A stretch of DNA of 64,000 bases, taken from contig CADCEV010000011.1 of NCBI GenBank assembly GCA_902800525.1, positions 1-64,000 on the forward strand. Reading direction: 5' to 3'. Position numbers and translations under genes: made by a program. Below the pieces are notes generated by a model. It was not told the origin of the DNA. It was given only the letters and a program-made list of their open reading frames with translations, and did no database searches. Positions 1-7,990 of the stretch are shown here, in pieces. The number at the start of each line of letters is the position of its first letter. Positions within the stretch are counted from its first letter, which is position 1. This DNA comes from an uncultured Bacteroidales bacterium. GTDB taxonomy: Bacteria; Bacteroidota; Bacteroidia; Bacteroidales; Paludibacteraceae.

Positions 1-95
1 AATTAAAGCAAGCTTCAATCCCGCTGCCCCTCGACTTGCATGTGTTAGGCCTGTCGCTAGCGTTCATCCTGAGCCAGGATCAAACTCTTCGTTGT
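1..95 (-). rRNA. 16S ribosomal RNA, 5' end only
   Basis: Read on the minus strand, the segment contains the universal 5' start of bacterial 16S rRNA: the AGAGTTTGATC block (plus-strand positions 78-88), then the CTGGCTCAG and AACGCTAGCG stretches and the CACATGCAAGTCGA block. The mature 5' end should lie about seven bases upstream of AGAGTTTG, near position 95. The rest of the gene lies outside the window to the left, so this is the promoter-proximal end of an rRNA operon reading leftwards. Confidence 0.97.
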
Positions 96-330
96 AAAAG
101 AAATTTATAAGATAGCTCAGAATAATCGAATTTATCAAGTGTAGAATTTTTCGGGAACCTTTTACAATTCACAATTTACAATTCACAATTCACAATGGAA
201 TTCACAATTCATAATTCTCAATTATTTCAGTTCTTGTACTACATCTTGTTATGAATAGACAATCTTTCAAAGATCACGTTTTTGCTTGTGCTCGTTTGGG
301 TGTTAATGCCTTTTTGAGCGAAAGCGGATG
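96..330 (-). other. rRNA operon leader, no gene
   Basis: This is the stretch between the rRNA promoter and the mature 16S end, transcribed leftwards as pre-rRNA leader. It contains a run of heptamer repeats (161-231) but no coding potential. No tRNA is visible. Confidence 0.6.
161..231. repeat. Heptanucleotide tandem repeat (ACAATTC/ACAATTT units)
   Basis: About nine copies of a seven-base unit (variants of ACAATTC and ACAATTT) lie in the rRNA leader. The same repeat type occurs at many gene junctions in this window, with a different unit at each place but always period 7 or 8. Confidence 0.85.
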
Positions 331-363
331 CAAAGGTACGACAAATTTTTGAATTGACCAAAT
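331..363 (-). promoter_or_regulatory. Promoter of the rRNA operon
   Basis: On the minus strand TACCTTTG (331-338) is the -7 element, with a TTTGG box about 20 bases upstream (351-363), the Bacteroidota primary sigma-factor pattern. About 40 bases here closely resemble the minus-strand promoter at 35709-35740. Confidence 0.75.
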
Positions 364-563
364 ATTTCTGCAAAAAAAATGCAAAAAAAATGCACTTTCT
401 TTATAACTCATTGATTTTCAATCAACTAATTTTTTGTTGTATTTTGGTGTTTTTGTGTTGCAATGTCTATTTTTACTAAAAAAGCCCCTTTCAGAGGAAA
501 GAGGCTCATATACACGTATGTATATATAATAGGAACGCGTGTGTGCGCATGTACGTGCGTACG
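364..563. other. Gene-free stretch upstream of the rRNA promoter
   Basis: AT-rich sequence with A-tracts (370-430) that may act as an upstream activating region for the rRNA promoter, followed by the terminator of the membrane-protein gene and an alternating purine-pyrimidine stretch (535-567). No ORF is credible here. Confidence 0.5.
477..509 (-). terminator. Intrinsic terminator of the membrane-protein gene
   Basis: On the minus strand a hairpin pairing AGCC-CTTTC with GAAAG-GGCT is followed by a run of T. It sits about 55 bases downstream of the stop codon of the membrane protein gene. Confidence 0.75.
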
Positions 564-1235
564 TTATGCTTTCGGTGCTTCATCGGCAGGCTGAGCAGCT
601 TGATCGGGGTCTTCTCCCACAAAATTGCCGGTTGTAAGCTGTTTATAGATCGAAGCATCTACACCGATCAAAGCCGGAATGGTAAAAATAACCAGTGCTA
701 CTACGATAATCGTTCCAATTGCATCGAGCCATGAAGCATCTCCGATATTAAAGAGGGCTTGCACGACAGCAACAGATATCTGCAAGCAGAAAGCCACGAG
801 GAATTGTGCGGCAAAGATGCGCCACTTGTTGCCATAAGTGAGTCTGTTAGATTCACGGAGCGAGTCGAGCGCCGACATATTTTTGTCCACAAAGAGGACA
901 AGTGCGTACGTCCAAGCGATAGAAATAACGATACCGGGAATTACCATAAAGAATAGTCCGACTAAGATAGCACCGGTCATGAGGGCATAGAGAATAAAGA
1001 ACTCGCCCATGTTGCTACGGTATTTACCGTCAAAGATAAAGAGCGGGTTGATGACATTGCCTTTTGCCATTTCAGCCGGCAGAGAGCACATTGCGATCGT
1101 AGTACCGACGTTGATGTACGGCACCCAAAGGGTCACAATGTAAAGGACAGTAGTTAAAACGAGGCTCAGATAATTGAGGAGCGCTAAGGCAACACCATCT
1201 TTGATAGTTGCCATGATGTTGATTCTTTTGTTCAT
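564..1235 (-). CDS. Multi-pass membrane protein of unknown function
   Basis: A 223-residue integral membrane protein. Hydrophobic segments are visible at about residues 12-45, 80-118, 138-165 and 168-192, and the C-terminal tail is hydrophilic and rich in Ala, Gln, Pro and Glu. The loop reading ALDSLRESNRLTYGNKW resembles the amphipathic loop of DUF975 and GPDPase-membrane-domain proteins (ALEALKLSYRLTKGN type), which suggests that superfamily without giving a function. The start follows AT-rich sequence with no clear ribosome binding site, as is usual here. It forms a run with the SprT-like gene upstream (20-base gap) and has its own terminator. Confidence 0.8.
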   Translation of the reverse strand: MNKRINIMATIKDGVALALLNYLSLVLTTVLYIVTLWVPYINVGTTIAMCSLPAEMAKGNVINPLFIFDGKYRSNMGEFFILYALMTGAILVGLFFMVIPGIVISIAWTYALVLFVDKNMSALDSLRESNRLTYGNKWRIFAAQFLVAFCLQISVAVVQALFNIGDASWLDAIGTIIVVALVIFTIPALIGVDASIYKQLTTGNFVGEDPDQAAQPADEAPKA

Positions 1236-1255
1236 AATGATAAATGTTTAATGAG

Positions 1256-1804
1256 TTATGTTTGATGTTTGTTGCATTTTTGAGACTTACGCAAGAAAAA
1301 AGCTTCAATTTGCTCTTTTCTCTCGGGATAGAGTTCAATCTGTTGTTCTTTGGAAAGGCGATAGGAGATGGAAATATGGCGGTTTCCCTCGGCATTGATG
1401 CGCGCCATTTCACGGCGGAAGAGTTTTCCGTGGGTTGATGTGTCTTTCCATTGATTCACAGCGATGTAATAATGGATCATCTCATGGATAATAGTATCCT
1501 GAATGAGTTCTTCGGGCAGGTCCAGACGCGTATTGATACGAAGTACGAAGTTTTCGTTTCGGACAGGACCAAAGAGCCATGACCGCCGGCGAGTAAATGT
1601 CACTTTTCCGAGGAAAGTGCGCGCCGAAGACAGTTTGACGGGTATCGGCGGCAACGAGTTCCCGAAGAAAAGGGCATTGTACTCGTCGAAACAGGATTTT
1701 ATGTAATCAACTGTTGGGGTCAAGGGATAATTGATAATTGATAATTGACAATTGACAATTGACAATTGAGATTTTAGAGGCTGAGGACCTGGAGAGCCTG
1801 CCAT
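1256..1804 (-). CDS. SprT-like zinc metalloprotease
   Basis: The protein carries the HExxH zinc motif (HEMIH, residues 107-111) and a third likely ligand in the following [14 protein letters not shown] block (His125), the SprT-like layout. Family members are linked to proteolysis of DNA-protein crosslinks in eukaryotes; the bacterial role is unclear. The only upstream ATG lies inside the 3' end of pfkA (31-base overlap). Between it and the conserved domain the reading frame passes through a heptamer repeat that would encode the residues [14 protein letters not shown]. An alternative is a TTG start just after the repeat, giving the N-terminus LTPTVDYIK. Which start is used cannot be decided here. 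Confidence 0.85.
   Translation of the reverse strand: MAGSPGPQPLKSQLSIVNCQLSIINYPLTPTVDYIKSCFDEYNALFFGNSLPPIPVKLSSARTFLGKVTFTRRRSWLFGPVRNENFVLRINTRLDLPEELIQDTIIHEMIHYYIAVNQWKDTSTHGKLFRREMARINAEGNRHISISYRLSKEQQIELYPERKEQIEAFFLRKSQKCNKHQT
1727..1770. repeat. Heptanucleotide tandem repeat (ATAATTG/ACAATTG units)
   Basis: Six seven-base units at the pfkA/SprT-like junction. If the ATG start of the SprT-like gene is used, the repeat is translated as a heptapeptide repeat. Confidence 0.9.
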
Positions 1805-2757
1805 TTATCGTCCTTGATGTCTTTTTTCTCCTTGATGGCTTTGGTCAGCGGAACGTAGATCACTTCGCCGTTTTGTAGTCCGACCATGATTGAGCGCTGC
1901 TCGTCCAGAAGAGCTTGTACCGCAGCACAGCCGAGACGCGAAGCAAGAATACGATCGAAGGCAGAAGGAGATCCTCCTCGCTGGAGGTGACCAAGGATCG
2001 TGACACGCGTGCCGTACTCAGGATGAGCCTCTTCGATTATTTTAGCCACCGCTTGTGCTCCACCGGGGATAGCGTGCTCTTGAACCAAGACAATACCGCT
2101 GTTTTTGTGTTTGCGTCTTCCCTGCCCTATCGCCGCTTCTAACTGTTCCTCAAGCGTAGCACGTTCGGGGATGATGGCCGCTTCAGCTCCCGCAGCGATA
2201 GCCGCATTGAGGGTGAGGAAGCCAGCATCACGTCCCATGACTTCGACCAAGAAAAGTCGCTCATGGCTCGTTCCTGTGTCACGGAGTTTGTCCACACAAT
2301 CCATAATGGTGTTGAGGGCAGTGTCGTAGCCGATGGTCGAGTCGGTTCCCCAAAGGTCATTGTCAATGGTACCCGGGATGCCGATGATGGGGATGTTATA
2401 TTCCTGCGCAAGAAGCCGTGCGCCAGTGAAAGTACCATCACCACCGATGACGATCAAGGCATCAATCTGCTCACGTTGGAGGGTATCATAAGCGCGTTTT
2501 CGACCTTCAGGGGTCTTGAACTCATCACTACGGGCAGATTTGAGGATCGTACCTCCGCGCTGGATAATTCCACTCACGTCCTGGGTAGTAAACTCTTGCA
2601 CTTCGCCGTCCATGAGGCCTTTATAACCTCTGAAGATAGCCTTTACACGAATGTCATTAGCGATTGCGGCGCGAGTCACAGCACGAACCGCAGCATTCAT
2701 TCCCGGAGCATCCCCACCTGAGGTCAGCACTCCGATAGTTTTAATCTTATATTCCAT
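1774..2757 (-). CDS. pfkA: ATP-dependent 6-phosphofructokinase
   Basis: A 327-residue cytoplasmic enzyme that phosphorylates fructose 6-phosphate to fructose 1,6-bisphosphate in glycolysis. Visible motifs: GGDAPGMNA near the N-terminus, GGDGTFTG (105-112), the catalytic PGTIDND (128-134, Asp132 the likely base) and [13 protein letters not shown] late in the protein. The Gly after GGD, where PPi-dependent enzymes have Asp, argues for ATP. Length matches the bacterial short form. A consensus promoter lies just upstream, and the 3' end overlaps the SprT-like frame. Confidence 0.97.
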   Translation of the reverse strand: MEYKIKTIGVLTSGGDAPGMNAAVRAVTRAAIANDIRVKAIFRGYKGLMDGEVQEFTTQDVSGIIQRGGTILKSARSDEFKTPEGRKRAYDTLQREQIDALIVIGGDGTFTGARLLAQEYNIPIIGIPGTIDNDLWGTDSTIGYDTALNTIMDCVDKLRDTGTSHERLFLVEVMGRDAGFLTLNAAIAAGAEAAIIPERATLEEQLEAAIGQGRRKHKNSGIVLVQEHAIPGGAQAVAKIIEEAHPEYGTRVTILGHLQRGGSPSAFDRILASRLGCAAVQALLDEQRSIMVGLQNGEVIYVPLTKAIKEKKDIKDDKWQALQVLSL

Positions 2758-2794
2758 AATGTTATTGTAGTATGATAAATTATCAATTGTGGCG

Positions 2795-2827
2795 CAAAGT
2801 TAGTAAAAATTTTTGACATATGCAAGA
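2795..2827 (-). promoter_or_regulatory. pfkA promoter
   Basis: Minus strand: TAACTTTG (2795-2802) as -7 element and CTTGCATATG about 20 bases upstream as the extended -33 element. Confidence 0.8.
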
Positions 2828-2915
2828 AAAATCTACACAAAAAGCGATTTTGGGGCTCTAAAGAGTTCGGGAAGTGAGGGAAAGGTGATAGTGCGCTCGG
2901 TGCATAAATAGCGGT

Positions 2916-2985
2916 ATTACCTACTAATCACCTACTAATTACCTACTAATTACCTACTAATTTCATACTAATCGCGTACTATGAT
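2916..2985. repeat. 11-bp tandem repeat (ACCTACTAATT)
   Basis: Four good copies followed by two degenerate copies of an 11-base unit. Period 11 recurs in the gene-free region at 43.4-43.8 kb with other units. There are no spacers, so it is not a CRISPR array. Confidence 0.9.
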
Positions 2986-3001
2986 ACCGAAGTGACATAA
3001 G

Positions 3002-3030
3002 GCCCCCCCGCCCCCTCTCTGAGGGGGAGA
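3002..3030. repeat. G/C-rich palindromic element (intergenic)
   Basis: A C-rich block, then CCCCCTC paired with GAGGGGG over a short loop. The layout (C-rich lead, pyrimidine arm, loop, purine arm) resembles the elements at 7702, 11571 and 36577, though sequence identity is partial. Confidence 0.5.
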
Positions 3031-3184
3031 AAGACGGAGGAATGAGCAGAATAGAAGGGGACGAGGAATGAGCAGAATGGTATTCGGAAAAACGGACGAA
3101 GCGAACATGCCGAAACCAGATCCAGCGGAAAAGAAGAAAGGGGAAAGAGGAGGAACGGAAAGGGGAACGGAAAGGGGAAAGAAA

Positions 3185-3222
3185 AAGAAAAAAAAATACG
3201 CGCCAACGGAGGTGGCGCGCAT
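3185..3222 (-). terminator. pheS intrinsic terminator
   Basis: Minus strand: stem GCGCGCCA/TGGCGCG with a short loop, followed by a run of eight or more T. It lies about 30 bases after the pheS stop. Confidence 0.9.
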
Positions 3223-3252
3223 AGGAGAGGGGAGAGAAAAAGGGACGGAAGG

Positions 3253-4293
3253 TTAGCAGGATTCGAACTGACGGAGGAAACGGACGTCGTTCTCGGAGAA
3301 GAGACGAAGGTCTTTCACACGATACTTGAGGTTCGTGATACGCTCCACACCCATACCGAAGGCATAGCCGGAATAGACTTTGGAGTCTATGCCGCAGGCT
3401 TCGAGGACATTCGGATCGACCATACCGCAACCGAGGATTTCAACCCACCCTGTGCCTTTACAGAAGGAACAGCCTGTTCCGCCGCAGATATTACAGGAGA
3501 TATCCATTTCCGCAGACGGCTCTGTGAAGGGGAAATAGGACGGACGGAGACGGATCTTGGTCTCGGGTCCGAACATCTCCTTTGAGAAATAGAGGAGCGC
3601 TTCGCGGAGATCAGCGAAAGAGACATTTTTGTCGATATAGAGTCCTTCCACTTGGTGGAAGAAACAGTGTGCACGTGCGGAGATGGCTTCGTTGCGATAG
3701 ACACGACCGGGGCAGAGCACGCGGATAGGCGGTTTCTGTGAGGTCATGACACGCGTCTGGACGGAAGAGGTATGCGAACGAAGGAGGACATCGGTGGGTT
3801 TCTGAACACCGATCTCTTTCTCGATGAAGAACGTGTCCTGCATATCGCGCGCCGGGTGTTCGGGTGCGAAATTGAGCATACCATAAACATGCTTGTCATC
3901 CTCCACTTCGGGTCCCTGAGCGATCGTGAAGCCGATACGGGAGAATATCTCTTCGATCTCTTCGCGCACAAGCGAGAGGGGATGACGTGTACCCAAAGCA
4001 ATCGGATCGGGGGTACGGGTGAGATCCAGTTGGTCACCTGAGGCTTGGCATTGATCTGCGATTTTCTCGCGGAGATCATTGATACGCGTTTCCGCCTCCT
4101 GGCGAAGCTGGTTCAACATCTGTCCGAGCTCGCGTTTCTGGTCGGAAGGAACATTACGAAACTCATTGAAAAGGGAGGTTATTTCACCTTTCTTACTGAG
4201 ATACTTAATACGCAGCGCTTCGAGTTCCTCAGCATTCGCAGCCTGGAGATTGGAGACCTGCGTCAATAGGGATTGAATATTATCTTTTAGCAT
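3253..4293 (-). CDS. pheS: Phenylalanyl-tRNA synthetase alpha subunit
   Basis: A 346-residue class II synthetase subunit that charges tRNA-Phe together with PheT, which is not in this window. The N-terminal coiled-coil arm (about 1-90) binds tRNA. Class II blocks are visible in HPARDMQDTFF, PGRVYRNEAISARAHCFFHQVEG and the final YAFGMGVERI. A Cys-Gly-rich segment (CNICGGTGCSFCKGTGW) matches the CxxC pairs seen in many PheS proteins. I start at the ATG at 4293 (MLKDNI) because the promoter -7 element lies at 4335-4342, so a longer frame to 4590 could not be transcribed in full from it. Confidence 0.96.
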   Translation of the reverse strand: MLKDNIQSLLTQVSNLQAANAEELEALRIKYLSKKGEITSLFNEFRNVPSDQKRELGQMLNQLRQEAETRINDLREKIADQCQASGDQLDLTRTPDPIALGTRHPLSLVREEIEEIFSRIGFTIAQGPEVEDDKHVYGMLNFAPEHPARDMQDTFFIEKEIGVQKPTDVLLRSHTSSVQTRVMTSQKPPIRVLCPGRVYRNEAISARAHCFFHQVEGLYIDKNVSFADLREALLYFSKEMFGPETKIRLRPSYFPFTEPSAEMDISCNICGGTGCSFCKGTGWVEILGCGMVDPNVLEACGIDSKVYSGYAFGMGVERITNLKYRVKDLRLFSENDVRFLRQFESC

Positions 4294-4334
4294 TTTCTTG
4301 TAATTAACAATTGAAGATTTAACAAAATCGGGTA

Positions 4335-4365
4335 CAAAGGTACAACTTTTTTTGCATATATCAAA
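4335..4365 (-). promoter_or_regulatory. pheS promoter
   Basis: Minus strand: TACCTTTG (4335-4342) and TTTGATATATGC (from 4365). Its -33 region overlaps that of the divergent rmuC promoter at the shared GCATATATC. Confidence 0.85.
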
Positions 4366-4382
4366 ATATTTTTGTAATTTTG
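4351..4382 (+). promoter_or_regulatory. rmuC promoter
   Basis: TTTGCATATATC (4351-4362) and TAATTTTG (4375-4382), 20 bases apart. The two divergent promoters share bases 4351-4365, so polymerase binding to one should exclude the other. Confidence 0.85.
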
Positions 4383-4405
4383 CAGCAAATTTAGATATAA
4401 AAACG

Positions 4406-5860
4406 ATGGAAATAGCATTATCTTTTGTAGCCGGGGTAGTTCTGGCGGGTATTGTAGCGTATTTTGTGTTACGGAGTATGAGGGCTGCTTCGGTGGCTGC
4501 CTTGGAGGCGGAGTTGAAGAACGCCGAGCGCAATTTGGAGCAAGCGAAAACAGATGCGGAGCAGCATAGCCGTGCTTTATTGGACGCCAAAGAGCAGGCT
4601 CACCGTGATGTGGTCGAGGCGATAGAGAAGAGGCATCAGTCGGAGATGGAGGCCGTAGAAAAGCGGCATAACGAGGCGATGGAAGCCATGGAAAAGCGTC
4701 ATGACGCGGCGATAGAGGCAGAACAGAAACGCAATACAGAGGCTATTGCGGCGGAACAGAAACGCCATGAGCAGGCTCTGACGACCATGAGAGAGCAAGT
4801 GCAGAACGTGACAAACCAGATGCTGAAAGAACGTCAGGCGGAGTTGCAACAGTCGAACGCGACGAACATGAAACAGATTGTGGATCCGCTCAAAGAGAGT
4901 ATCGCGAAGATGGAGAATGCGCTCAAAGAGAACAAGTCCACGCAGGAGACCTCGACGGAGGCTATAAAAGAGAAGATTGCAACGTTGGTGAGCACGACGA
5001 TGAAAGTGAGTGACAGCGCTGAGCGGCTGAGTAACGCGTTGACGGCGGAGAACAAGACGCAAGGAAACTGGGGGGAACAGAAGATAGAGAGTTTGCTGAA
5101 CGCCATCGGTTTGGAGCGCGGATTGGAGTACGACGCACAGGAGTTCTTGCGCGATGCGAGCGGCAGTATCATCGTTTCCGACGAGACGGCGCACCGGATG
5201 CAACCGGATATTATTCTGCATCTGGACGAGACACGAGACCTGATCATAGACTCCAAAGTGTCGCTGAACGCCTTTGTCGATTACACGAACGCAGAGGACG
5301 AGGAAGGCCGGAACATCGCTTTGGCGGCTCACCTGAAGAGCGTTCGCAATCACGTAAAAGAGTTAGCGAAGAAGAATTATGCGGCATATGTGAAGGCACC
5401 GCGGCAGAGTGTGGATTTTGTGATGATGTTCGTGCCGGTGGATGCGGCGTTGCAGTTAGCGCTTAGTGCCGACGTGACGTTATGGCGCGAGGCAATGAAC
5501 CAGGGAGTGTTCATTGTAGGCGAACAGAATTTGTATGCGGCATTGCGCGCCGTGCAAGTGACGTGGACGGCAATCAAGCAGAACGCGAACAACAAAGCCA
5601 TCTGCGACACGGCGGAAGAGCTGCTTGCGCGCGTGGGCGATCTATTAGAAAGAGTACAGAAAGTGGGCAAGAAATTAGACGAGGCGCAGTCGGCCTATGA
5701 GGCGGTAGTAGATAAAGCGAACAAGGGACAATCGGTACTCGGTTCGGCGACGAAGTTAGTCAAGTTGGGGGCAAAGATGAGTGCAGTGCATCCATTGCCT
5801 TTGTACGAAGGCGAAGAGACTAAGGCTCAGTTGCCTGCCGCCGAGAACGAAGTTCAGTAG
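4406..5860 (+). CDS. rmuC: DNA recombination protein RmuC homologue
   Basis: A 484-residue protein with an N-terminal membrane anchor (about 3-22), a long coiled coil (about 30-200) and the RmuC nuclease-like domain (about 215-430), seen in GNWGEQKIESLL, the PDIILHLDE block and IIDSKVSLNAF. RmuC limits inversions at short inverted repeats in E. coli. Residues 71-123 contain five hendecad repeats centred on EKRH or QKRH, exactly 11 residues apart. I start at the ATG after the promoter; an upstream in-frame ATG at 4352 lies within the promoter. The 3' end overlaps convergent nadD by 41 bases. Confidence 0.93.
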   Translation: MEIALSFVAGVVLAGIVAYFVLRSMRAASVAALEAELKNAERNLEQAKTDAEQHSRALLDAKEQAHRDVVEAIEKRHQSEMEAVEKRHNEAMEAMEKRHDAAIEAEQKRNTEAIAAEQKRHEQALTTMREQVQNVTNQMLKERQAELQQSNATNMKQIVDPLKESIAKMENALKENKSTQETSTEAIKEKIATLVSTTMKVSDSAERLSNALTAENKTQGNWGEQKIESLLNAIGLERGLEYDAQEFLRDASGSIIVSDETAHRMQPDIILHLDETRDLIIDSKVSLNAFVDYTNAEDEEGRNIALAAHLKSVRNHVKELAKKNYAAYVKAPRQSVDFVMMFVPVDAALQLALSADVTLWREAMNQGVFIVGEQNLYAALRAVQVTWTAIKQNANNKAICDTAEELLARVGDLLERVQKVGKKLDEAQSAYEAVVDKANKGQSVLGSATKLVKLGAKMSAVHPLPLYEGEETKAQLPAAENEVQ

Positions 5861-6356
5861 AAGAGATGTCGAAATAGGGAGCATCTTTCAAAAAGCAGAG
5901 GCATTTTGATTTGTGATTTGTGATTGGTGATTGGTGATTTGTGATTGCGTGGTGACGCGGATAGACGAAGATGCGGAAGTTAGTGAGGATGTATTCATAC
6001 TCGCGCCAACGATCGAAAATCGCCAAATTATCTTCCCCGATGACGAGTGTAAATTCGTAATCGGGGTATTTTTTTTGCAGTTCACGGAGTGTGTTGGCGG
6101 TATAAGAAGGCCGGGGTAAGGCGAACTCAAAATCCGAGGCTATGACACCCGGGATGTCTTTGACGGCTTCTCGAACGGCGGCCAAGCGCTCCTGTTCAGG
6201 GGCCAACATGGACGCCGGTTTAAGCGGGTTATTGGGGCTGACAAGCAGCCAAAGTTCATCGAGGTCTGTATGCTCGATGACCCACTTGGCAAGCCCGACG
6301 TGACCGAAATGCACGGGGTTAAAACTGCCGCCGTAGATACCAACTCTAAAGGACAT
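5820..6356 (-). CDS. nadD: Nicotinate-nucleotide adenylyltransferase, short C-terminus
   Basis: Transfers AMP from ATP to nicotinate mononucleotide in NAD synthesis. The N-terminal GGSFNPVHFGH (9-19) and the late ISSTELR (165-170) identify the family. Two oddities: residues 137-151 (ITNHQSPITNHKSK region) are a translated heptamer repeat, and the protein stops eight residues after ISSTELR, where relatives continue for about 25 residues to a YLVP...YI ending. The 3' end overlaps convergent rmuC. It may be a shortened but working enzyme or a decaying copy. The frame is otherwise intact, which favours function. Confidence 0.88.
   Translation of the reverse strand: MSFRVGIYGGSFNPVHFGHVGLAKWVIEHTDLDELWLLVSPNNPLKPASMLAPEQERLAAVREAVKDIPGVIASDFEFALPRPSYTANTLRELQKKYPDYEFTLVIGEDNLAIFDRWREYEYILTNFRIFVYPRHHAITNHQSPITNHKSKCLCFLKDAPYFDISSTELRSRRQATEP
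5905..5947. repeat. Heptanucleotide repeat inside nadD (GATTTGT/GATTGGT units)
   Basis: Six seven-base units translated in frame within nadD as two heptapeptide copies, ITNHQSP and ITNHKSK. Confidence 0.9.
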
Positions 6357-6357
6357 T

Positions 6358-6399
6358 GACGATTTACGATTTAACGATTTACGATTTAACGATTTATTG
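6358..6399. repeat. Repeat of period 7-8 at the gmk/nadD junction
   Basis: Five to six copies of CGATTTA or CGATTTAA. The last codons and stop of gmk lie inside it. Confidence 0.85.
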
Positions 6400-6958
6400 A
6401 CGGTTCAACGGTTTCATCAATGATGGCATCGAGTTGCGTGAAGGCGTTGGTGAGATCATCGTTGATGACGACGCGGTCAAAGAGGGGCTTGAAAGTGAGT
6501 TCAAATTCGGCTTTGGCGAGACGTTTTTCAATCATCTCGGGGCTGGTGTCGCCTCGCCCTTCGAGACGGCGGCGGAGCTCTTCGATAGACGGCGGACAGA
6601 TGAAGATAGAAGTGGCTTTGTCGCCTAAGATCTTCTTGAGGTTTACTCCACCTTTGACATCCACATCGAAGAGGACCTGACGTCCAGCGGCCTCGATGCG
6701 TTCGATCTCCTCCTTGAGGGTCCCATAATAGAGCCCGTCATAGACCTGCTCGTACTCAATGAAATCGTTGTTCTCAATGCGTTTCTGGAACTCCTCGACG
6801 GAGATGAAATAGTACTCCTTGCCGTGCACTTCCTGTCCTCGCGGCGCGCGCGTGGTACAAGAAACGGAGAGTTCGAAGAGATCCGGGTGCATGGTAAGCA
6901 GGTGCTTTACCATAGTTGATTTGCCACTACCCGAGGGGGCACAAAAGATGTAGATCAT
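6386..6958 (-). CDS. gmk: Guanylate kinase
   Basis: A 190-residue P-loop kinase that phosphorylates GMP to GDP. It shows the P-loop APSGSGKST (8-16), the GMP-binding block SCTTRAPRGQEVHGKEYYF, DVDVKGG and ERLAKAEFE. The start ATG directly precedes IYIFCAPSG, the usual N-terminus. It lies between yicC upstream and nadD downstream, an order common in Bacteroidales, with heptamer repeats on both sides. The C-terminal SINR is encoded by the downstream repeat. Confidence 0.97.
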   Translation of the reverse strand: MIYIFCAPSGSGKSTMVKHLLTMHPDLFELSVSCTTRAPRGQEVHGKEYYFISVEEFQKRIENNDFIEYEQVYDGLYYGTLKEEIERIEAAGRQVLFDVDVKGGVNLKKILGDKATSIFICPPSIEELRRRLEGRGDTSPEMIEKRLAKAEFELTFKPLFDRVVINDDLTNAFTQLDAIIDETVEPSINR

Positions 6959-6959
6959 A

Positions 6960-7016
6960 ACAATTCACAATTCACAATTTACAATTCACAATTTACAATG
7001 CACAATTTACAATTTA
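6960..7016. repeat. Heptanucleotide repeat at the yicC/gmk junction
   Basis: Eight units of ACAATTC/ACAATTT type fill the whole spacer between the yicC stop and the gmk start. Confidence 0.9.
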
Positions 7017-7943
7017 CAGGACGTTGAGGACTTGCTCCTTGATTTGCTCGAGGATGTCTTTCATCTTGACGACGATGATCTGCATCTCGGACTGATTGGA
7101 TTTGGAACCGAGCGTATTGATCTCACGTCCCATCTCCTGGGCGATGAAGCCGAGTTTCTTGCCAACGCCGGTAGAGATCGGTGATTGGTTATTGGAGGTT
7201 AGAGTGCCCATGGTCTCACGAAAATATTTGATGTGATTGGTGAGGCGCACTTTTTCCTCTGTGATGTCTAATTTCTCGAGGTAGTAGATCATCTCCTGCT
7301 CAAGGCGGTTTCTGTCCGTTTGGGCTTGTGTTTCCGCAGACAACTGCGCGAGGTTCGCTTCCAAACGCTCTTTGATTTTGGCAACTCGTCCTTTCTCAAA
7401 AGGTTCTACCTGCGCGAGGAGGTCAGCAATGCCGTCCAGTTTCTCGGTGAACATATTCTGGAGCGAGAGTCCCTCTTGCGTCCGGAAGGCGATGAAAGCA
7501 TCGATGGCTTGATTGAGGAGGGTTTGCACACTACTCCACTCTTCCTCCGTGAGGTCGGAGGTATCTTCCTGCGTTTTGAGTACATCGGGGAAACGGAGAA
7601 TAGCCGCCATCACTTCCGCCGGCACTTCGGTCACGTTCATTTGTGCTTTGTACTGCGCGGCATACTCGGTCACGGCAGACCAGTTGATGGGGGTAAAGGA
7701 GCCTAACCCCGACCCTTCCCTAAAAGGAAGGGAGGTTTCTTCGTAAATAGCGAGATCGACTTTGCCACGTTCGAGACGCTGGGATACGAGGGTTCGGAGA
7801 TCCAATTCGCGCGAACGCAGTTGCGGGATAAGACGAACCGAGAGATCCATCGATTTGGAATTGAGCGAACGTATTTCGCAGATGAGTTTGTGTCCCCGGA
7901 AAATTGTTTCGGCCTTTCCGTAGCCGGTCATGGATAATATCAT
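7014..7943 (-). CDS. yicC: YicC family endoribonuclease-like protein with two in-frame repeat insertions
   Basis: A 309-residue protein starting MILSMTGYG, the YicC hallmark, and ending with KKLGFIAQEMGREINTLGSK and the KEQVLNVL tail. E. coli YicC is reported to act in RNA decay. Compared with the family pattern there are two extra pieces: residues 71-82 (SLPFREGSGLGS) encoded by a 31-base palindromic element, and residues 249-257 (TSNNQSPIS) encoded by a heptamer repeat. Both keep the frame. It is the first gene of a yicC-gmk-nadD run. Confidence 0.93.
   Translation of the reverse strand: MILSMTGYGKAETIFRGHKLICEIRSLNSKSMDLSVRLIPQLRSRELDLRTLVSQRLERGKVDLAIYEETSLPFREGSGLGSFTPINWSAVTEYAAQYKAQMNVTEVPAEVMAAILRFPDVLKTQEDTSDLTEEEWSSVQTLLNQAIDAFIAFRTQEGLSLQNMFTEKLDGIADLLAQVEPFEKGRVAKIKERLEANLAQLSAETQAQTDRNRLEQEMIYYLEKLDITEEKVRLTNHIKYFRETMGTLTSNNQSPISTGVGKKLGFIAQEMGREINTLGSKSNQSEMQIIVVKMKDILEQIKEQVLNVL
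7176..7200. repeat. Short heptamer repeat inside yicC
   Basis: About three units (GTGATTG, GTTATTG) in frame near the 3' end of yicC, encoding NNQSPI, the same peptide flavour as the nadD insertion. Confidence 0.65.
7702..7735. repeat. Palindromic element inside yicC
   Basis: A C-rich lead is followed by CCCTTCC (7713-7719), a six-base loop and GGAAGGG (7726-7732). The element matches 36577-36607 with one mismatch over about 31 bases. Read with the gene it encodes LPFREGSGLG. Confidence 0.92.
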
Positions 7944-7949
7944 AATTAT

Positions 7950-7990
7950 TTACGATTTGACGATTGACGATTTGACGATTGATGATTTAT
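7950..7990. repeat. Heptanucleotide repeat at the mnmE/yicC junction
   Basis: Five to six units of CGATTTG/CGATTGA. It begins just upstream of yicC and ends at the mnmE stop codon. Confidence 0.85.

Larger units (their letters stand above)
2758..3252. other. Gene-free interval between pfkA and pheS
   Basis: Contains the pfkA promoter (2795-2827), an 11-base tandem array (2916-2985), a G/C-rich palindromic element (3002-3030), a purine-rich low-complexity stretch (3100-3196) and the pheS terminator. The long open frames across the purine tract are compositional artefacts. Confidence 0.7.

Noticed and set aside
2916-2985. Possible CRISPR array
   Set aside because: The 11-base copies are contiguous with no spacers, and no cas genes are present.
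3240-3270. A tRNA-like GTTCGAATCC T-loop sequence (minus strand)
   Set aside because: The flanking bases do not form the T stem or acceptor stem, and the sequence is the pheS C-terminal coding region.
2963-3430. Overlapping minus-strand frames rich in Ser, Phe, Pro and Arg
   Set aside because: They cross a purine-rich low-complexity tract and the pheS 3' end; composition artefact.
5905-5947. Repeat in nadD as proof of a pseudogene
   Set aside because: The insert keeps the frame and the downstream ISSTELR motif is intact; the short C-terminus alone does not prove inactivity.
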